From the NCBI GenBank assembly GCA_024516155.1, contig JAJJXM010000049.1, positions 62,001-126,000 on the forward strand: a stretch of 64,000 bases of DNA. The letters run 5' to 3'. Source of the stretch: Pyronema omphalodes (taxonomy: Eukaryota; Ascomycota; Pezizomycetes; Pezizales; Pyronemataceae). Below the pieces are notes generated by a model. That model searched no databases. It saw nothing but the letters and a program-made list of their open reading frames with translations, and was not told the origin of the DNA. The translations under genes and the position numbers were made by a program. Of this stretch, positions 11,425-20,955 are shown one piece after another. The stretch's first letter is position 1; every line of letters starts with the position of its first letter.

Positions 11425-13288
11425 ATGTCGCCGCCATACACCTACCTTGATCTCGTCAACCAAGTTGACAGGTACCAAGTTTCCCTGCTCCTGCCCGCCG
11501 CAGTCATCTCTACCCCTCTCTCTTCGCTCCGCGGCTTCTGCTTCTTAAACATCTGCTGACATTGACCCCCTCTTCCCCGCGTTAGCTTTCCCCATGCGAT
11601 CCTCCACCCGATCCGTCACGCCGAGCGTCTAACCGCTTTGAAGCTCTTCACTAGCGGTTCTCATACCTTGGGATATATTCACGATCCAATTTTCGAAGTC
11701 CTGAAAACCACCGCAGCCCATGAACGTTCAGAGAAGGGTTATGATCATTGGGTTATTACTGCGAATACGGTATCTATTAAAGGAGATACTGTTGAGGAGA
11801 GAAGTAGTAATATTAAGAAAACCTTGGAGCATTGGAGAGAGATGAAGACTTTTGAGGTTTGTTCGGGTAAAGGATGGAGAAATGAACTTTATCCGGTCTA
11901 CTGCCCGAATGGAGAGTTGTTCTTGGAGATGGAGAGAAGTGCTGCTTGTCTTTTTGGTGTGGTCCAGTATGGTGTAGGTGACTCCGCTTTTTTCGCCTTT
12001 TATTTATTTTCCTTTTTTTTTTCTCTCAGGAGTGGGTATCGTGGGCCCGCAGATTGTGTCTATATGGACAGTTTTCGGGGTTCCTTGGATGCTTATCCTG
12101 GTTCCTATCTGCCTTTTTCTACCACTATATTTCCTCGGTTCATTTGGTAGCTCTGTAATACTCCACGATTAGTTTGTGGATTCAGTCGTCAGATAACCCT
12201 CGGCTTCCCGATTTTCTCGCCCTAGGATTTTACCGAGAGTTAAAGACTCCCGTTCCACTATCTTTTTCTGGGAGAATGTTTTGGATCATTTTAAAATAGA
12301 AAGGGTACGGGAGCTGGCGATTCAAGGACACTAGGGCACAACCCCCATAATACCTTGAAGTACTACCCGATGGGAACTTGACATATTATTGCACAACAGA
12401 TATAGTAGAACACAGCTAACATTTACAGGTGCACATGACCGTCTATGTTCCCGGCGCCACCACTGAGGATATGCGAATTTGGACTCCTACCCGTCACGCA
12501 ACCAAGTCTACCTATCCCGGTATGTTAGACAACACAGTAGCCGGTGGAATTTCCAGCGGCATGACAGCTTGGGACACGCTAGTAAAGGAGGGACATGAAG
12601 AAGCCTATCTCGAGGAAGACGTGATCAAGGAGAAAGCGAAGTGTGTTGGAACCGTCTCATATTTCTATGAGAGAGATGCGAATGCCGGTGGCGAGTCTGG
12701 ATTGTTGCAGCCTGAGGTGCAGTATGTTTATGACATGGCCGTTGGAGAAAATGAGATTGTGCCAAAACCCAATGATATGGAGGTTGACAACTTTGTGTTG
12801 ATGCCTTTGGCGGAGGTAAGTTACCGAGAGAGTTGGCGCATTCACTTTGGTGAAAATAAATGGACAGCGCTGATGGTTTTATCTATAGGTTAAGAAGAAC
12901 CTGGAACAGGGCAGATTTAAGCCGAACTGCGCTCTTGGTACGGGTTCCTACTTTCCCCCCTCACCCACCACCCAATCCCTCGGGAGAGATATACTGAAAT
13001 GCTAATTCTTATTGGTGGAACTATAGTTTTGATTGTATGCATCTATCCCTCCAGCCCTAATTTACCCCGCAATTTATTCGATACCTTATAGGGAGGGGCG
13101 ATAAAGATCATGGGAAATATACTAATCCTTGAATCTTTGTGTAGGACTTCTTTGTACGACACAACATCATCACCCCTGAAAACGAGGCCGACTACATCGA
13201 GATTTGTTCCCGTCTCCACCGCGCTTTGGAGTTTCCTTTGTGCCGTTCCCCAGCGGCAAAGAAGCACATGCACGCTCACCATATCTAA
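11425..13288 (+). CDS. DUF4743/Nudix hydrolase, thiamine pyrophosphokinase-related (Tnr3 N-terminal type)
   Basis: Six exons: 11425-11471, 11586-11973, 12429-12815, 12889-12937, 13027-13034 and 13145-13288. Together they encode 340 residues with no phase errors. Residues 1-145 match the DUF4743 region that precedes Nudix domains in fungal thiamine-pyrophosphokinase-related proteins. The Nudix domain follows with the box starting GGISSGMTAWDTLVKEG and continuing into HEEAYLEED, where the usual Arg-Glu of the box is Lys-Glu. The end, IDFFVRHNIITPENEADY, is typical of this family. Proteins of this type are thought to hydrolyse damaged or oxidised thiamine diphosphate; the kinase domain of S. pombe Tnr3 is absent. 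Two odd points are an 8-nt internal exon and a 455-nt second intron. The gene converges on RPB8, with 219 bp between stops. Confidence 0.85.
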
Positions 13289-13507
13289 GGCATGAAACGG
13301 TTATAGCAGGTAAGAAGTCTAAACTTTTTTGGTTGCGGAAAATGCAAGAGGATATAAGGTACATTAAGTACAACCCAAAATACAGTAGTGGTAAAGGAAA
13401 AATAACAAAATCACAAAAACGCCGGTATTTTTATATGGTGGCCATGGTTTGCAGGATTCGCAAGCTCGTTCGTAATAATGATGAGAAAATGAAGGTTGGT
13501 GACGCGT
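13289..13507. other. Convergent 3' region between the Nudix gene and RPB8
   Basis: 219 bp shared by the two 3' ends. It is A-rich around 13370-13430, consistent with poly(A) signals, and has no gene of its own. Confidence 0.6.
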
Positions 13508-14283
13508 CTATTTCTTCATCAAGAGGTAGATGTACTCGTGCTTGAACGAGCTGAGGCGCTTGTGGGGTCCCTCGATGAAGAGAAGGAGTCCTCCGAAAGA
13601 GGCGTAAACCTTACTATAATGATCGTCAGTTTCTGTGTCTTGTGGCTTTCGTTTACGTGTGGCGGTATAAGCTATGGCGCTACAAATGCAATTGGCGTAT
13701 ACAACGGGCTTTTTACATGGCAGAGTAAGCCGGTATAGCGCCCGCGTAAGAATGCGCAAGATCCCATGGAAACAATAGCGAGCTCGACAAACTCCGCAAA
13801 AGCGCCCCCCCCTCCCATACCCGCTCAGCGCCATGTAGCACCAACACTATTTGTAGCACAAAAACTCCATCGGGGATGCACTTACATCGTCTCTCCAGTT
13901 CCCTCCTCAAACCGGTACATCTTTCCATAGACAACGTAGTCGTACTGGTCCGCCAAAGTGACCTCACCAGCTGCACTAACATCTCTCCATCCACCCTTTG
14001 CCGCTGCGCTCTCCTTGCTCACAATCGATCCATCAAGGTTTAGCGTAGACGCGATAGAAAGCTGAACAGTCTCGTCGACGAACACGGGGTAGATCTCAGA
14101 GTTGATATCGAGAGAGAATTTTAGGTCGTCGCGTTCACCGAAGATACGAGCAACGCGGTCGTATTTCACGTCATTGACAGCGGTGATGCGGAAGGTAGAG
14201 TCGAGAAGGAGCGCGTCGGTGCTAAGGAAAATATGTTAGAAACGCGCCGATCCTAGCAAAAGGCGTTGGGAGGCATACGACAT
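13508..14283 (-). CDS. RPB8: RNA polymerases I, II and III subunit RPB8 (RPABC3)
   Basis: Small OB-fold subunit common to the three nuclear RNA polymerases. Three exons, 14283-14279, 14221-13886 and 13613-13508, give 148 residues, the normal size (yeast 146). Diagnostic segments are KYDRVARIFGERDDLKFSLD with INSEIYPV after it, YDYVVYGKMYRFEE in the middle, and SFGGLLLFIEGP through to a terminal LLMKK. The first exon carries only 5 coding nt (ATG plus TC), rejoined across a 57-nt intron to give Met-Ser-Thr-Asp-Ala-Leu-Leu-Leu. The second intron is 272 nt (13885-13614), with donor GTAAGT and a CTGAC branch site just before the TAG acceptor. The call rests on family conservation along the whole length. 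Confidence 0.93.
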
Positions 14284-17200
14284 GGTGATGGTGGTTTTTG
14301 CTGGCGTTGAAGGTTGGAAAGACAAAGATTGTTACGTGAGGTGCGATTAGAGTTGGGATACATTAGCCGCCAAGATTTTTTGAGATAACCGCTACCGGCC
14401 ACGTTTTTTGATGGTGAGAGCGACGCGATTGGACAGGCGAAACACGTTAAACGTCACGTTCGCAAAGATCCGGGTTATGAAATATTCGATGATAAAATGC
14501 TGGATGGTTTGAAGTCGGCCGTTTTTATGATTTTATTTTGTTGTATGGTTTACAACAGCAAAGCTCTGTCAGAATGCACAAGAAATTACTCTCTAATACG
14601 TTGTCTCTTTTTCAGTCACCACAGGCAATCTCCGTATTCTACTCTCACGATCTTCTTGTTGATTTGGGCTTCCCTCCGTAAGTTACTGCAAATATTTCTG
14701 AGACGACGTGTCAGACGTAGGTGTCAGAGAGCTGGCTCGACGGGTGATTGTGCAAGGCGCAGTCACAGCCAATCACCCGTATTCTGATTGCTTATCCGCA
14801 TGACATTTCCACGTGCTTCTCAAAGTGAGCAGTGGCAATCCCTCATTCGGTTCAGTTTAATACCTCGCAGGTTTGAAGTGCTGGAAAAGTGGGTTGGAGG
14901 TCGATAAGGGCAGTGACAATGAGTTCTTGGGTTATCGAGAGCGCGGCCAGTCTAGCAATTTCCGGCACGTACCATAGCGGTTTACCCTGGTGGCAGGTGG
15001 AAAGAGTTTAAAAGCAGCCCGGACAGTATTTTGCAGTCTAAGGGTTACTAATTCTATTTGAGTGGAGAAGTAAAATATAAAGACGAAGCGACACAACTCA
15101 AAAAACTTTAACCCACCCATCTTTCTTCCTTCCTTGTTCTCCACTTCTCACCCTATCCCCCTTCATCTAAACCTTTTAAGCTTCATTAAATGTTGCTCCA
15201 TACAAACTCCCTTCGCAAACTCGCCATACTCCTTGCCACAAATTTCTTTAAAATCCCAGTCATTGGCCTTTCCCAGTCAATACACCTCCCCATGGCAAAG
15301 CCAACGATGCCATTCAAAGCATAGACCCCATAATTCCCCTTTATCCAGAAACTTACCGATTATTAAAAGCAATGATATCACAATCCCTAGCTGCGGTATT
15401 TTCTTTGCACATGTCAAATTTTTCGAAGCGATGGTATGTCAGGAACCATTTCAGAAGATGTTTGCGGTTGGCAACGGAGAATTAATTGCGTTTGGGCTGG
15501 TTAGCTTCTAGATTTCTTGATGATTGGTTGTAGAATAAAGACGGCTGGAATTCAGGCGGATTGTGAAGAGCAGCCAGCGTGGTGATTATGAGTGATATTC
15601 TGTGTGAGTGATGACAATGAATCTAGTAGCAGGCTTTTATGGGCATGTAGTTGTGTATGAGCCGCATCATATGTGTGGAGAATTAGTTTCATATTTATTT
15701 CTAAAATGTGGTATTTCAAGGCATAGAGTTAAGGGTTCGGATGGTGAAAGCTGATGACCGTGCGCTGATTTGGCTGGTAGAGTCAGGGGCTGTGGAAATA
15801 TGGGTTGCAGTCGATGTAGTCAAATATTCTCTACGAAAAATTGCAGTATAAATACATATACAGCATATATCAAAATTATAGATTAATTCCGTTTAGGCAA
15901 GAGCGTAAAAAGTCCAACTCTAAATCTATATGCGAATTTAAATGATATATCTCGTTAAGAATTTTTAACCCGTAATCATACTCTATCACTTTCTCAACTC
16001 CAGTAAAAAACAAAAAAAATATAATAAAGAGAAACAACTCTATCTTCCACTTTCCAATTCCTAATTCCCCTTATCCATCAATATCACCCAAACTCCAAAC
16101 TACAAGCTAAGTATAAAAAATAAGCATAAAAAGCCGTTCAAACCCATTCAAACCCATTCAAACCCCTTTCTATTTCCTTACACATAAAATTTCCCATCCC
16201 CCGGACCCCCATCCCGCATCCCCGACCATTCTCCCTTCTCCCCTATCCCTCATCTCAATTTCATCTCCTCCTTCTTTACCCTATTCCCAAGCCCCAGACG
16301 TTAAAACAAATTCATTAGATCTACCCTCATTATTCATAACGAAAATAATCGTTAAGCCGGCGCCAAATTTCGTAGCCAGCAGCCTAGGTCCCGACATGAA
16401 AACATCAGAATCCAGTAGTAGTAGTATATAGTTGCCATTTCCACGAGTAAAATCCGAGGAGTATAATCTTGGGATCAGCGTAGAGGGTGGTCGGAAGCTA
16501 TGGGTGTGAGAGATAGGTAGCTATATAAGCAGCAGATCCGTGTGGAGAAGTGGGGGAATTTGTGGGAAGTGTGGAGAAGTGTGGAGAAGTATATAGGGAG
16601 GAGATAGTGGATGTTGTGGATGTAGTCAATGGTGCGTTAATGGTAGATCAATGATCAGCCCGAGATGATTACCATTGCCTACCACCGCAGCCTGAAACCT
16701 GCGGCTTATATCAGATCACCATGCGTCGGGAAATATCAACTTTTAGTTGTTTATCAAAATTAAACCATCAACCCCCCAACCCCTCAACCCATCGAACCGT
16801 CAAACTAGAACTATCTGAAACAGTAAAGTACAATACAATACATCACATATATAAGCCATTATAGACATAAAAGATCTATTAGAAGTTACCTGTCGAGCTA
16901 TTTTCTCATTGGAGTGGTGCTGGTGGAGGTGGATAGGCGCGTTAGCGCCCCTGCCCTCCATAAAGCCGTTCTGCCAGATTAGTAGTTAATTCTCTATCCG
17001 AATAAACTAACCCGATCCTCCACCTCCAATCTTTTTCTCCGTCCTAAGTCCTGACCTTCGTGACTCAACTTTCTCTTTTCAACAATATCCGATTCCTCCG
17101 ACTCTTCTTCCCTTAGCAATATATACCTTTCAAAGCCAAACTGATACTCAGTCAACAAAAACCCTAGATCCCCAGGTATGGACATAGTCTTAGTCAGGCT

Positions 17201-17740
17201 TATTCTTAGTCTTAGTCTCAATCTTAGTTTTCCGCAACTCTGATCCCAGAACCCATATCCCAAAGCTGAGAGCCCAGAGCCCAAAGCCGAGTTCTCAGTT
17301 GGTATAGCTTAACACAAGATTTGAGATTCGAAATTCGAGATTCAAGATTCAAGAGTTGCAGATAATAGATATAGATATAAATAAACCCCTATCCACCGTG
17401 CACCGTGTAGCATTGAGATTCAAAAGCTGAAACTGGATTATACATGCTTGCAATTGACCTTTACAAAGTTTTTAGTTACGTTATGTCAATGTACTGGGAT
17501 TGAGATTGAGGTAGGTGTAGGCGGAGTAGGTGGAGGTGTAGTAGAGGAAGTAGGTGGGGTGGAGTAGGAAGTGGGTGGAGTAGAGGGAGTAGCTGGAGTA
17601 AATGAAGTATATCAAAGCCAAGTTAGCATATAATTGCGTTTAACAATACCTCATAACGTAAGCTATCTACAAGCCATCGAATACGAATCATACATCACGA
17701 ACCACCGACCATGACTGGAGATTTTATATGCATATCCGAA
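14284..17740. other. Long intergenic region upstream of RPB8
   Basis: About 3.4 kb with no convincing gene. The part next to RPB8 is its promoter. At 15058-15190 there is a promoter-like layout (ATATAAAG at about 15074, then a CT-rich leader) followed by an ATG at 15190 opening only 44 codons; this could be a tiny orphan gene or nothing. From 15.8 to 17.7 kb the sequence is AT-rich with short repeats, such as CCCATTCAAA units at 16138-16168 and GTAGGTGGAG-like units at 17510-17600. Confidence 0.55.
15058..15190 (+). promoter_or_regulatory. Promoter-like segment without a clear gene
   Basis: ATATAAAG at about 15074 resembles a TATA box. It is followed 40-100 bp later by a CT-rich tract and a first ATG at 15190. 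The 44-codon ORF there starts with a hydrophobic stretch (LRKLAILLATNFF) but stops at 15321. No family is recognised. Transcription evidence would decide. Confidence 0.25.
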
Positions 17741-18047
17741 CCCCAATCCCCAATCCCCAATCCCCAATCCCCAATCCCCAATCCCCAATCCCCAATCCCC
17801 AATCCCCAATCCCCAATCCCCAATCCCCAATCCCCAATCCCCAATCCCCAATCCCCAATCCCCAATCCCCAATCCCCAATCCCCAATCCCCAATCCCCAA
17901 TCCCCAATCCCCAATCCCCAATCCCCAATCCCCAATCCCCAATCCCCAATCCCCAATCCCCAATCCCCAATCCCCAATCCCCAATCCCCAATCCCCAATC
18001 CCCAATCCCCAATCCCCAATCCCCAATCCCCAATCCCCAATCCCAAT
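17741..18047. repeat. Perfect heptanucleotide array (CCCCAAT)x43 plus 6 nt
   Basis: 307 bp of uninterrupted CCCCAAT units: 43 full copies and a final CCCAAT. I see no internal mismatch. The other strand reads ATTGGGG with one G4 run per 7 nt, giving high G-quadruplex potential. Because 7 is not a multiple of 3 and no frame contains a stop, the array yields long spurious ORFs on both strands (Ile-Pro-Asn-Pro-Gln-Ser-Pro repeats on one, Gly-Leu-Gly-Ile-Gly-Asp-Trp on the other). Those should not be annotated as proteins. Confidence 0.97.
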
Positions 18048-18082
18048 CCTCTCTTCCCACCTTAATCCTCTCTTCCCACCTT
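18045..18082. repeat. 19-bp unit in two tandem copies
   Basis: AATCCTCTCTTCCCACCTT occurs twice in direct succession immediately after the heptanucleotide array. Confidence 0.85.
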
Positions 18083-18511
18083 AATCATCCTGCAACCAAC
18101 CAACCAATCAATCAATCAATCCCCATCCGTAATCCGTCAAATGTAACCCTCCAACCTTCCAAGCCCATATAAATACCCCGCACGATTCAAAAGCACATCC
18201 GGGATCTTTCAAACTCAACTGTAGTATGTACTCAAGCCCACCACATATACCCCAGTATTCCGCGGATGACTCTCCCCCGGAAAACTAAATCCAGAATTCA
18301 GAATATACATATTCACAACTAAATAATAATAACCACCCCTCCTCCTCCCCCCCCCCCCCCCCCCCCCCTCCTCCCTTCCTTCCCAGCATAAGAAAATTCC
18401 CAAATTCTCAACCAGTCAATCCCGTAATACGTCAATAATTATAAACAGGGAAACATAATTTTTTTTATTTATTATTTTCCGGGGTTCCCTACTTCTTCAC
18501 ACGTGCCATAT
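18083..18511. other. Intergenic with a poly-C tract
   Basis: AT-rich spacer between the heptamer array and the transposon. It contains short CAAT repeats near 18105-18122 and a run of roughly 20 C between 18348 and 18368. No gene seen. Confidence 0.6.
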
Positions 18512-19086
18512 TATTTTATTCGGAAATTATGCAGGATGCCCCCGAAAAAACACGAAATTTGCAATATACCCCCGTCTATGCAGGATGCCCCTCGCTTAGG
18601 TAGTGAACACCCGCCTTCAGCGCCGGGCGCCAAATTTCTCACGCATGTTTTTTTTCCTTACTTGCAGATAAAAATTTTGAATCCACTTCTGCGCCTCTGA
18701 CTTTGCAAAGCGAATGCCAAACAGCATGTCTACGGCCCATTTGTGAATAGCCAGTTTAAACTCGGAAAACGAGGGAAAATCATCGCCAAGGAGTAGTGCA
18801 TGTCGAGAGATCAGGTCAGCGGCGTTAGGATCGATGCTGGTTGTCAGCGAATTGGTGCGCTCCATGTTGTCGTTGTTGACGATAATATCGAGAAGTGGAA
18901 TCAAAATCTTCACCTGCAAGCGAAGAAAAAAAAAACACACGTGAAAAATCTGTAGCCCGCTGTAGGCGCTGTATTCAATATGGGCGGGTGTGCTCTACCT
19001 AAGCGAGGGGCATCCTGCATAGACGGGGGTATATTGCAAATTTCGTGTTTTTTCGGGGGCATCCTGCATAATTTCCGTATTTTATT
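18512..19086. mobile_element. MULE-type DNA transposon, internally deleted, with 9-bp target duplication
   Basis: The element is 18521-19077 (557 bp). Its termini, 18521-18603 and 18995-19077, are identical inverted repeats over 83 bp beginning CGGAAATTATGCAGG. It is flanked by a perfect 9-bp direct repeat TATTTTATT at 18512-18520 and 19078-19086, the duplication length typical of Mutator-like elements. Inverted similarity continues with divergence inwards, to about 18690 on the left and 18891 on the right, so each arm is about 170-187 bp. Within each terminal repeat the 12-mer GCAGGATGCCCC occurs twice, perhaps transposase-binding sites. The centre carries only a transposase fragment, so the copy cannot move by itself. 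The identical ends suggest fairly recent activity. Confidence 0.9.
18617..18940 (-). pseudogene. Fragment of MULE transposase N-terminal region
   Basis: A 107-codon open stretch inside the element. It contains DDFPSFSEFKLAIHKWAV followed by FGIRFAKSE, which resembles the FAR1/WRKY-GCM1-like DNA-binding region at the start of fungal MULE transposases. The catalytic DDE core and zinc knuckle are missing. Splice-like signals flank it: an acceptor TTGCAG before the valine at about 18916 and a donor GTAAGG near 18663. It looks like one exon of a parent transposase kept in an internally deleted copy. The family match is from memory of the motif and moderate in strength. Confidence 0.55.
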
Positions 19087-19393
19087 TCACTACGTACGTT
19101 GAGTTTTTATGGTTTAACATTTATGATTTCACTGCAGCGATATATATTAAATTTATATGATGCCACGCGTATGATTCCCTATTGAAATGGATTTTATTCG
19201 TTATTTATTCTTCTGTAGGCCGGAAGTAGAGGGTCATGCAGGCCGGTTGGATCCTTGGGCAGGCCGAATGTATTCACACGCAACAAAAAAACGGGATTTT
19301 CTATTCATCAACTCATCAATTCATCAAGCAATAATCCACAAATGGTATCGTAACAAAAAAAGTCTAATCTAGGGTTAAATCAAGCTTGAAAGT
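19087..19393. other. Intergenic, 3' of the dehydrogenase
   Basis: 307 bp between the transposon's right target duplication and the stop codon of the SDR gene. AT-rich; no gene seen. Confidence 0.6.
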
Positions 19394-20426
19394 CTAATTG
19401 ACTGCCTTGGAGGCGTTGTTGATAGGAGCGACAGTCGGCTTTCCCTCGGGGGTGACGTATGCCTATCTTCGTTAGCTACTATCCCATAATACTATTTCCC
19501 TCTAATATCACCCTGTTACTTACCTTAGTCATTCCTCCATCCACAATCATTTCCTGTCCAGTCACAAAGCTGGCATCATCTGAAGCCAAAAATAAGACCA
19601 TATGTGCCTGCTCAACTGCCTCTCCAAATCTTCCAGTAGGGAAATGAATCTCACGTCTAGCTCTCTTTGCCTTATCATCTCCCAACCACTCCTGTAATAG
19701 AGGAGTGTTCAAAGGAGCAGGGCAAAGAGAGTTGAAACGGTAGCCATCACGAGCATGTACAATAGCCAACTCGCGAGTCATGGCAAGAACGGCGCCCTTG
19801 GAGGCAGTGTAGGCAAGCTGGGGAGTGGCGGATCCGACAAGGGCAACCACGGAGGCGGTGTTGATAATCGAGCCCTTGGTCTTATTGTTTTTCCTGAGAG
19901 AGATGATGGCGTGTTTACATCCATACCAAACTCCCTTGACGTTAATCTTCTGGGTCAAGTCCCAGATGGCATCGGGGGTGTCTACGGCATCGGCATCCTG
20001 GATGGGATTAGCTGGAGGAGCTTTGGAGGATGGAAGGTAAAGTAGTTGGGAATCTGGTGGATTAAAAGGTTGGCATACATCTGCGTGCATAATTCCTGCG
20101 TTGTTGAACATGACATCTACACCTCCCCTCAACTCAATGGACTCAACCATTCCCTGAACTTCTGCTTCATTGGAGACATCACATTTCTGGTCCAGTTAGC
20201 TATTTGAAGCTTCAATTGATGAAGGAAAACGTACGAAAGTGAAGACTCTGTCTGCGGCATCAGGAACAAGCTTGAGAAGCTTAGCCTTGGCCTCCTCGAG
20301 GGCCTCCGGCTTGACATCCGCCATCACGACTGTGTTTGCACCATTCTGGGCAAATAGAATCGAGGTCTCGAGACCGATTCCTCCGGCGGCTCCGGTGACA
20401 ATACAGTTCTTTCCGGCGAGTCTCAT
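19394..20426 (-). CDS. Short-chain dehydrogenase/reductase (SDR family)
   Basis: NAD(P)-dependent oxidoreductase with a Rossmann fold. Exons 20426-20235, 20186-19524 and 19462-19394 give 307 residues. The dinucleotide site TGAAGGIG is at residues 11-18, NNAG appears in the second exon, and the catalytic Ser...YTASK triad occurs after INTASVVALVGS. The C-terminal GQEMIVDGGMTK motif is standard for classical SDRs. There is an insertion of about 30 residues after NNAG (proline-rich, from about residue 95). The substrate cannot be read from sequence. It starts 529 bp from the divergent GS-like gene, and with the EutQ-like cupin it may act on an aldehyde or alcohol from amine breakdown; that role is inference. 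Confidence 0.88.
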
Positions 20427-20955
20427 TGCTTGGTGTTGATGTTGAGTATCGATATGATGATGATGATGATGGTGATGTGATGCCTTTGGTGGAGCTGTTC
20501 AATTATTCCAAGAGCTATGACTCCAGGTATGCCGGAGGGGTACATAACCTTGCCATCCACGGGCTGATCGTTTCCGTAGCTTCTGGATTAGGGTTTCCGA
20601 TAGCTGATAAGCCATTCATATTGGGAGTAGGTGTCTCGTGTACAGCCTTCATGGGCCTGGCTGGAATCGAAATATATTACTTGGCGATGCAGGTTGTGTA
20701 TCTACGTCACCTAATTGGAGCCGCACGACAGCTAGGCTTGGTGGTGGTGGTGGTGGTGGTGGTGGTTGCAAGGTTGCATATCCAAGCTGTGGAATTCCCC
20801 GCGTCATCTGTCGGAGCTCCCGTATAGCTTGGAGCTGCGCGCAATTGCAAATCACAATCGCATCTCCATCAACACACATCCACGGAAACCAGACAACCAA
20901 TCCTTCGCGAAAACCGAAACACGAGCTCGAGATAAAACCCAAAGATCATCTAAAG
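20427..20955. promoter_or_regulatory. Divergent promoter region between SDR and GS-like genes, with GATA sites
   Basis: 529 bp separate the two start codons. I see HGATAR sequences at 20598-20603 (CGATAG), 20605-20611 (TGATAAG) and 20930-20935 (AGATAA). These match the core recognised by fungal GATA nitrogen regulators of the AreA type. A GAT/ATG microsatellite lies at 20453-20476 and a GGT run at 20742-20766. Such short motifs occur often by chance, so nitrogen control is a hypothesis. Confidence 0.45.
20742..20766. repeat. (GGT)n microsatellite
   Basis: About eight GGT units in the promoter region between the SDR and GS-like genes. Confidence 0.85.

Noticed and set aside
17741..18047. Telomere or subtelomere
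   Set aside because: Unit is not TTAGGG, the array is interstitial, and single-copy genes lie on both sides.
17663..18172. Several 100-150 codon ORFs of Pro/Gln or Gly/Trp repeats on both strands
   Set aside because: They are translations of the CCCCAAT array, which has no stops in any frame.
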